Below are positions 7,301 through 11,019 of a DNA stretch of 11,019 bases, in pieces. Where the stretch lies: contig JAFSQO010000336.1 of NCBI GenBank assembly GCA_017446645.1, positions 1-11,019 on the forward strand. The letters are read 5' to 3'. The first letter of the stretch is position 1. Every line of letters starts with the position of its first letter. This DNA comes from Synergistaceae bacterium (lineage in GTDB: Bacteria; Synergistota; Synergistia; Synergistales; Aminobacteriaceae). The notes under the pieces are model-generated. The model was not told the origin of the DNA. It worked only from the letters and a program-made list of their open reading frames with translations, and did no database searches. The position numbers were made by a program, and so were the translations under genes.

Positions 7301-8771
7301 TAATGTCTGACGAAGTATTATCGAGAAAGATTGCATATGCGCTGGCATAATCGATACTTGAATGATTAAGCGTTAATATACTTTCTGCTTGAAGGGGATA
7401 TTTAGGGTCAACATTGCCGACTTCATAAATCCTGTCAGGCTTGCGGGTGTTAAGTCCATAGGCTACGGCTTTGACTGAGTCATTTACGACTGCACTAATC
7501 TTTGTGATGTTGCCGAAATTCCTAATCATGATTAATTCTTTTTCGTTCAGGATTAAGTTTTTTGCTGCGTTGAAAAATTCTTTCTCTAAGTCAAATGCAA
7601 ATGTCAGTGCCTCGTGTTCTTTGTTGTCATAGTCTTTGTATTTGATGTTAATGCTGATTATTCCGTCCTGTCTTTCCGGTTCTATTAACAGGTTCGGAGT
7701 TCCTGACCACGTGAAGCCGGTTGATTTATATTCGCGCTCTGAGTCGAACTTGTAGAAGATCTCTCTAATGCTGTCCTGATTCTCTGCTGTTACGTGAAAT
7801 GCAAGAGGTCTCTCACCGTAAACTCTCACGGGCTGAAGGGTTATTAACGGCTCGTGTTCTTTCAGGGTGAAGACAGTGCCGCCGGGCGTGTAAATTGCGT
7901 TCTCAATTGTGAGATTTATCCCCCAGAACAAGACAAGAAGCGTACAGACAGCGGCTATTTCTGCGGTTAGTCCTGTGTCGAGAGTTCTTGCACGGAGCAT
8001 TAAGGCGCAGGCAATCAGGGCAGTTAATGACATTCCGGCCAAGACAGGGATTAAGGCAGGCCACTTTCTGACAAGCATGAAGCTCACTCCGAAAATCATC
8101 ACGAAAATCATGTCGGCTCTGAGTGTGAATAACTTTTTGCCTATGATCATTACTACATCGTGCCAGCTCATGTTGGGCAAGTCGGGCATTGTGAACTCTT
8201 GAATGTCAGAGTCATCTTCTATGATTCTATTTTTGTGTGCTGAGTGCGATTTTGCTTCTTCAAGTCTTTTCATGTACTGCCAGTATCGCAGAACTTCCTG
8301 ATAATCAGAATTCCCATGACGTTGAAAGCGTTCAAGATATTTTGCTTCTCGAAAGTCCATGATTAAGTCAAAGATTTTTGCGTCATATACGAAGATTTTA
8401 TTGTTGTTCGCTGATTTACTCTCCTCACGAATTGCCAGAAGCCTTGAACACCAATCCCGTGAAGCGTTAATCTGATTCAGTGTTCTTGAAATGCTCGATG
8501 AGTCCCGTCCTGTCAATAATGCAATGTCCTCAATGTGAAAGAAGACTTTGCCGGAGTCAGAGTCTTGCAGCAAATAATTTTCTTTAGGAGCGCGCGGTAT
8601 GTATTTTGTCTCAAGATATTCCCTGCGGTCGTCGGGTTTGCCGTGAAAATTCATGAAGTCGTTGATGTAGTCATGAATATTGCGGTGAATGAGTTCGCGG
8701 ACTTTCGTGAATCTCCTGAACATAGTATTTAATCTCGTAAAAGCTGATTGACTTAACCTGAACGACGGCAA
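7278..8771 (-). CDS. Unrecognised membrane protein with N-terminal helix-turn-helix-like segment
   Basis: A 497-residue protein I do not recognise. Residues 1-200 are soluble and charged. Residues 78-101 (FHIEDIALLTGRDSSSISRTLNQI) read as a helix-turn-helix, and 126-150 form a further basic helix region, together recalling DNA-binding domains of phage antirepressor-like proteins. Three hydrophobic helices follow near 217-234, 238-260 and 266-288. The C-terminal 200 residues are polar, rich in beta-type stretches, and probably extracytoplasmic. This layout resembles membrane-anchored one-component regulators, but that is inference from topology. The TTG start at 8771 is chosen because AAGGAG lies 11 bases upstream; the next ATG in frame would remove 16 residues. 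It is divergent from the radical SAM gene and could regulate the shared intergenic region. Confidence 0.7.
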   Translation of the reverse strand: MPSFRLSQSAFTRLNTMFRRFTKVRELIHRNIHDYINDFMNFHGKPDDRREYLETKYIPRAPKENYLLQDSDSGKVFFHIEDIALLTGRDSSSISRTLNQINASRDWCSRLLAIREESKSANNNKIFVYDAKIFDLIMDFREAKYLERFQRHGNSDYQEVLRYWQYMKRLEEAKSHSAHKNRIIEDDSDIQEFTMPDLPNMSWHDVVMIIGKKLFTLRADMIFVMIFGVSFMLVRKWPALIPVLAGMSLTALIACALMLRARTLDTGLTAEIAAVCTLLVLFWGINLTIENAIYTPGGTVFTLKEHEPLITLQPVRVYGERPLAFHVTAENQDSIREIFYKFDSEREYKSTGFTWSGTPNLLIEPERQDGIISINIKYKDYDNKEHEALTFAFDLEKEFFNAAKNLILNEKELIMIRNFGNITKISAVVNDSVKAVAYGLNTRKPDRIYEVGNVDPKYPLQAESILTLNHSSIDYASAYAIFLDNTSSDIKITPPKN

Positions 8772-8803
8772 AATATTTTTTTCTCCTTACTGAATTTTTT
8801 ACG

Positions 8804-8826
8804 TGAGCCAGATGCATTCGATTTTA
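8804..8826. repeat. Direct repeat copy 1 (23 bp)
   Basis: The first of two copies of a 23-bp sequence differing at one position (A here, G in copy 2), with core GATGCATTCGATTTTA, which contains the palindrome ATGCAT. It lies 33-55 bases upstream of the TTG start of the minus-strand membrane protein. Its last six bases read TAAAAT on the minus strand and could serve as that gene's -10 element. Bases just beyond it (GAAGCAT at 8828-8834) can pair with its ATGCATTC, forming a small hairpin with one bulge. Confidence 0.8.
8821..8826 (-). promoter_or_regulatory. Possible -10 element for the membrane protein gene
   Basis: The minus strand reads TAAAAT here, one mismatch from consensus, with TTAATT 17 bases upstream as a weak -35. 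It overlaps the end of direct repeat copy 1, so anything binding the repeat would cover the start of transcription. Tentative. Confidence 0.3.
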
Positions 8827-8895
8827 TGAAGCATTGCTCGTAAAATTAATTATATTACAAATGGCCTGATTTGAGACATGGCACTATTGGTGATA

Positions 8896-8988
8896 ATGCT
8901 TGAGCCGGATGCATTCGATTTTAAGCGTCTCATAAAGTATTATCTGTTTAAGATAACAATAACATTCAAAAAATTAGGGAGGATATAG
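8896..8988 (+). CDS. Possible 30-codon leader ORF before the radical SAM gene
   Basis: An ATG-started frame of 30 codons (begins MLEPDAFDFKRLIKYYLF, ends in a basic KKLGRI) stops one base before the radical SAM start (TAGCATG). The region spanning direct repeat copy 2 lies within it, in the frame that reads EPDAFDF. Copy 1 in the same frame also reads EPDAFDF and then stops after six more codons, and the one base difference between copies is synonymous. The candidate ribosome site (GGTG, three bases before ATG) is poor, and the sequence matches nothing I know. It could be a leader peptide coupled to the maturase, a remnant of a lost gene, or chance. Confidence 0.25.
   Translation: MLEPDAFDFKRLIKYYLFKITITFKKLGRI
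8901..8923. repeat. Direct repeat copy 2 (23 bp)
   Basis: Second copy of the 23-bp repeat, same orientation, 97 bp downstream of copy 1 (start to start) and 67-89 bases before the radical SAM ATG. The flanks differ between copies, except that AAGCATT (8829-8835) beside copy 1 and AATGCTT (8895-8901) beside copy 2 are inverted relative to each other. Two well-conserved copies in one divergent promoter region suggest paired operator sites or a decayed duplicated segment. Confidence 0.8.
8940..8956. promoter_or_regulatory. Palindrome upstream of the radical SAM gene
   Basis: A 6-bp perfect inverted repeat (TTATCT and AGATAA) around a 5-base centre lies 33 bases before the ATG. A TATTAT hexamer at 8938-8943 overlaps its left arm and could be a -10, although no good -35 matches it. 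It is a candidate operator for a small dimeric regulator, or a weak RNA hairpin in the leader. Confidence 0.35.
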
Positions 8989-8989
8989 C

Positions 8990-10321
8990 ATGAGATTTAA
9001 ATTATCGGACAGCGTTATTCAAAGAAATCTCGACGACTTTGTGTATCTTAATGATATGAAGCTGCATGTTCTTACATTGTTAAGTCCTGATATGGCAAAA
9101 ACTATTGAATTTATGCATGAATGGAAAAGCAAAGAAGATATTTGCAAGTTTTTTATTGATGAATTCCAGATAGACGAAGGACTTGCAGAAGAATATCATA
9201 CTGACGTTATACAGCCGCTCGTAAAAATGGGAGTCATCGTGTCTGATTCTGTTCATGAAAACCATCAACTCTCTCAGCATATAACCACGGCAGGCAATGT
9301 TACGAATAGCGAAATGACCAAAGAAGAAAACGATATGCTCGAATACATGGTCATGAATACTATATTCTGGGGCGTAACTTTGGAATTAACTTACTCGTGC
9401 AATTTACGTTGCCCTCACTGTTATATTTCAAAACAGGACAGGAAAGAAATGACTATTGAAGACTGGAAGTCACTTATCCTGCAATTACGCCGTGCTAATG
9501 TTGCCAATATAGTTTTTACAGGCGGTGAAATATTTGTAAGAAAAGACGCTCTTGAAATTATTGAATATGCAAGCAGCTTGAACTTTATGATTGACATTTT
9601 CACCAACGGAACTCTCCTGACACAGGAAGTATTAAACAAACTCAAAGACCTGAATATTCACAGCGTACAATGCAGTTTATATTACGCTGTACCTGAAAAA
9701 CACGATAACTTTGTCAAAATGGCCGGTGCATTTGAAAAAACAACACAATGTCTAAGGACAGCCAAAAAACTTGGTTTATTAACTGTTCTAAAAACTTGTC
9801 TTATGGAATGCAACTATGAAGAATACGAGGGGCTTAAAGATATTGCAAGGGAGCTTGGAGCAGACTTCCAATGCACTTATATAATTATGCCCTCTAAGGA
9901 CGGAAGCATTAAGCCTACGGAGCAAAAAATCAAAGAGAGGCTGATTATTCGCGAATTAGGCCAAAAACTTAAAGCAGACAAAAAAGTAGTCGACCGAGAA
10001 GTCTACGAGAATGAATGTTTATGTACCGCGGGCTATAGTTCTCTTTCAGTCGATTCATATGGAGACATATACATGTGTAACGCTATGGGAATTAAGTTAG
10101 GCAATGTAAAGCAACATGATATATCAGAAATATGGGAACATTCTCCAGAATTAATACAATGGAGGAAGATAACACGCAAAAGTATGCCAGATTGTCTTGT
10201 ATGTGAATATAACACGTCATGTGTGTATTGTCCTGGGAAGGCGTTGAAAGAAACAGGCAGTTACCTTCAATGCTACGAAGACGCAAAAACATGGGCAATG
10301 GAATTGCATGAAATAAATTGA
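8990..10321 (+). CDS. PqqD-like/radical SAM/SPASM peptide maturase
   Basis: A 443-residue radical S-adenosylmethionine enzyme of the peptide-maturase type. Residues 1-90 resemble a PqqD-like RiPP recognition element, which binds a precursor leader. The radical SAM core has CNLRCPHC (Cys137, 141, 144), ligating the catalytic [4Fe-4S] cluster, and FTGGE (176-180) for SAM binding. The C-terminus is a SPASM domain for auxiliary clusters: C343, C345, a GDIYMC motif (C363), then C402, C405, C411, C414 and C428. The 402-414 spacing is CX2CX5CX2C, followed by PGKA, where many SPASM proteins have CX2CX5CX3C. The start follows AGGGAGG by 7 bases. Composition is much poorer in GC than the flanking operons. 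The four-cysteine peptide gene starts 16 bases after the stop and is the probable substrate. Confidence 0.92.
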   Translation: MRFKLSDSVIQRNLDDFVYLNDMKLHVLTLLSPDMAKTIEFMHEWKSKEDICKFFIDEFQIDEGLAEEYHTDVIQPLVKMGVIVSDSVHENHQLSQHITTAGNVTNSEMTKEENDMLEYMVMNTIFWGVTLELTYSCNLRCPHCYISKQDRKEMTIEDWKSLILQLRRANVANIVFTGGEIFVRKDALEIIEYASSLNFMIDIFTNGTLLTQEVLNKLKDLNIHSVQCSLYYAVPEKHDNFVKMAGAFEKTTQCLRTAKKLGLLTVLKTCLMECNYEEYEGLKDIARELGADFQCTYIIMPSKDGSIKPTEQKIKERLIIRELGQKLKADKKVVDREVYENECLCTAGYSSLSVDSYGDIYMCNAMGIKLGNVKQHDISEIWEHSPELIQWRKITRKSMPDCLVCEYNTSCVYCPGKALKETGSYLQCYEDAKTWAMELHEIN

Positions 10322-10337
10322 ACAGGAGGTGAAAAAA

Positions 10338-10457
10338 ATGAGCAAAGCAAGACCAGCTATATTAAAAATCGTATCTTATACTTGCGTACGCGGGAATCCT
10401 TGCACGGTATCGAAAGGCTGTAACCGAATGCCTGTCTTCTGCAACAGTGTAGGATAG
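10338..10457 (+). CDS. Putative four-cysteine RiPP precursor peptide
   Basis: A 39-residue ORF with a very strong ribosome site (AGGAGGTG, then six A, then ATG), 16 bases after the maturase stop. It starts MSKARPAILKIVSY, a short basic, hydrophobic leader-like stretch. The rest carries cysteines at 16, 22, 28 and 35, so the gaps are 5, 5 and 6 residues, and it ends CNSVG. It is also rich in Gly, Asn, Thr and Ser. No membrane helix, signal peptide or known ferredoxin or zinc pattern is evident. Position after a PqqD-SPASM maturase, size and cysteine content fit a substrate for sulfur-to-carbon thioether formation (ranthipeptide/sactipeptide type), like SCIFF or Clo7bot precursors, although I cannot match it to either. 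Product, cleavage site and activity are unknown. Confidence 0.72.
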   Translation: MSKARPAILKIVSYTCVRGNPCTVSKGCNRMPVFCNSVG

Positions 10458-10462
10458 TAACC

Positions 10463-10509
10463 TTAGTGTTCCAAGACACTAACGCAGCTATTTGGAGTGC
10501 GGTTGCACT
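10463..10509 (+). ncRNA. Structured 3' untranslated RNA after the peptide gene
   Basis: Two perfect hairpins lie between the peptide stop and the terminator: TTAGTGT/ACACTAA (10463-10482, 6-base loop) and AGTGC/GCACT (10496-10509, GGTT loop). Neither has a T tract. TGCAAC at 10440-10445, inside the peptide gene, could instead pair with GTTGCA at 10502-10507. They may stabilise the short peptide mRNA, form a processed small RNA with the terminator, or be a cis element. No known RNA family is recognised. Confidence 0.4.
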
Positions 10510-10519
10510 ATTAAAATTG

Positions 10520-10546
10520 ATCCCTTGACTCGTTCGGGGGATTTTT
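10520..10546 (+). terminator. Terminator of the radical SAM/peptide unit
   Basis: A 9-bp stem, ATCCCTTGA (10520-10528) with TCGGGGGAT (10534-10542), two T-G wobbles and a 5-base loop, runs directly into TTTTT. It separates the peptide unit from the TRAP transporter gene and, with the divergent start upstream, defines a two-gene transcription unit. Confidence 0.85.
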
Positions 10547-10547
10547 G

Positions 10548-10577
10548 TTGCACGAATCAAGAATTATCACGTATAAT
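10548..10577 (+). promoter_or_regulatory. Probable promoter of the TRAP transporter gene
   Basis: TTGCAC (10548-10553) and a perfect TATAAT (10572-10577) are 18 bases apart, just after the preceding terminator. The leader to the ATG at 10624 is about 40 bases and holds AGGAGG at 10606-10611. The -35 matches only in its TTG half, so the exact start is uncertain. Confidence 0.5.
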
Positions 10578-10623
10578 TTGCCTTACCCATTTATATTATT
10601 TATTCAGGAGGTAAATTATTCTC

Positions 10624-11019
10624 ATGAAGAAGTTTTTAGCACTAGTATTCGTCCTGTTGGCCTCAGCTACAGCATTTGCAGCACCTTACACAATCACTGT
10701 AACTCACATAGTCGACGAAGCCCACTCATGGCACAAAGCCTGCGAGTTCTTCAAGCAGGAAATCGAGAAGCGTTCAGACGGCAAAATCGAGGTCAAGATT
10801 TACCCTAACAGCCAGCTCGGCAACGAGATAGACACGATTCAGTCAGCATTAACGGGCGGCGGAGTCGATGTCGTAATCACTGGCGAGTCCATGATGACCT
10901 ATGTCCCTGAGCTGGGAATTCTGGGAGTGCCCTACCTCATGACAAGCGATGCTCACGTTGAGGCAGTTGCAGGCGGCGAAATCGGCAAGGAAATCGAGAA
11001 CTTAATGCTCATGGACGGC
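10624..11019 (+). CDS. dctP: TRAP transporter solute-binding protein (DctP family), 5' part
   Basis: The first 132 residues of a periplasmic solute-binding protein of a TRAP transporter; the frame runs off the end of the window. A clear signal peptide (MKKFLALVFVLLASATAFA, cleavage likely after residue 19) is followed by the DctP-family pattern: ITVTHIVDEAHSWHKACEFF, then EIEKRSDGKIEVKIYPNSQLGNEIDTIQSALTGG (about 46-79) and GVDVVITGESMMTYVPELGILGVPYL. These proteins bind an organic acid, commonly C4-dicarboxylates, sialic acid or keto acids, and hand it to DctQ and DctM membrane subunits using a sodium gradient. The substrate-defining arginine region lies beyond the window. AGGAGG lies 12 bases before the ATG. 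Composition returns to the typical level after the AT-rich maturase. Confidence 0.93.
   Translation, partial: MKKFLALVFVLLASATAFAAPYTITVTHIVDEAHSWHKACEFFKQEIEKRSDGKIEVKIYPNSQLGNEIDTIQSALTGGGVDVVITGESMMTYVPELGILGVPYLMTSDAHVEAVAGGEIGKEIENLMLMDG

Noticed and set aside
7909..8202. 97-codon plus-strand frame opposite the membrane helices of the minus-strand protein
   Set aside because: It mirrors the hydrophobic segments of the longer gene, giving basic, featureless protein, and has no start signals.
8804..8923. Direct repeats considered as a CRISPR array or as target-site duplication of an insertion element
   Set aside because: There are only two copies with a 74-bp gap and no transposase or terminal inverted repeats between them; too few and too widely spaced for an array.
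10496..10542. Hairpins near the peptide gene considered as a tRNA
   Set aside because: No TTCRANYC arm, anticodon stem or acceptor pairing can be built; the last hairpin is a plain terminator.
10357..10560. 67-codon minus-strand frame over the peptide gene and terminator
   Set aside because: It has no ribosome site and reads through the terminator hairpin on the opposite strand; the plus-strand peptide has far stronger signals.
10545..10808. 87-codon plus-strand frame starting after the terminator
   Set aside because: It runs out of frame through the promoter, ribosome site and signal peptide of the TRAP binding protein gene; it has no family features.

Overview
The window reads as chromosomal DNA of an anaerobic, gut-type bacterium that lives on organic acids and amino acids. 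It has a tripartite tricarboxylate transporter (TctCBA), a TRAP-type solute-binding protein, a split exporter of the ThrE/YjjP-YjjB type, and a citrate lyase operon. This mix, with GC near 50% in the lines I counted and occasional TTG/GTG starts, is what I would expect of a Synergistota member such as a rumen or hindgut Synergistaceae. That placement is inference: there is no rRNA or other marker here.

Layout from left to right. (1) 1-2575, plus strand: the 3' end of tctC, a hairpin terminator/attenuator, tctB, tctA and a strong terminator. (2) 2563-2991, minus strand: a DUF1810 protein converging on tctA. (3) 3125-4353, plus strand: a YjjP/YjjB exporter pair overlapping by 4 bases. (4) 4442-7244, plus strand: citD-citE-citF, tightly packed, ending in a terminator. 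(5) 7278-8771, minus strand: an unrecognised protein with an N-terminal helix-turn-helix-like segment, three membrane helices and a C-terminal domain. (6) 8772-8989: a divergent regulatory region with two near-identical 23-bp direct repeats. (7) 8990-10546, plus strand: an AT-rich radical SAM/SPASM peptide maturase with a PqqD-like N-terminus, then a 39-residue four-cysteine peptide gene, structured 3' RNA and a terminator. (8) 10548-11019, plus strand: promoter and 5' part of a TRAP transporter DctP-type protein.

How the genes may work together. The left two thirds make a plausible citrate module: TctCBA imports a tri- or dicarboxylate, CitDEF cleaves citrate to acetate and oxaloacetate, and the YjjPB-type pair could export a C4 dicarboxylate or amino acid end product. 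The accessory genes that activate citrate lyase (citC, citX, citG) are not in the window.

The most unusual content is the radical SAM maturase next to the four-cysteine peptide. This looks like a compact ribosomally synthesised, post-translationally modified peptide (RiPP) locus. The maturase is clearly lower in GC than its flanks (about 30-35% against 50-53% in sampled 60-base lines), which suggests horizontal acquisition. No peptidase or dedicated exporter is visible beside it.
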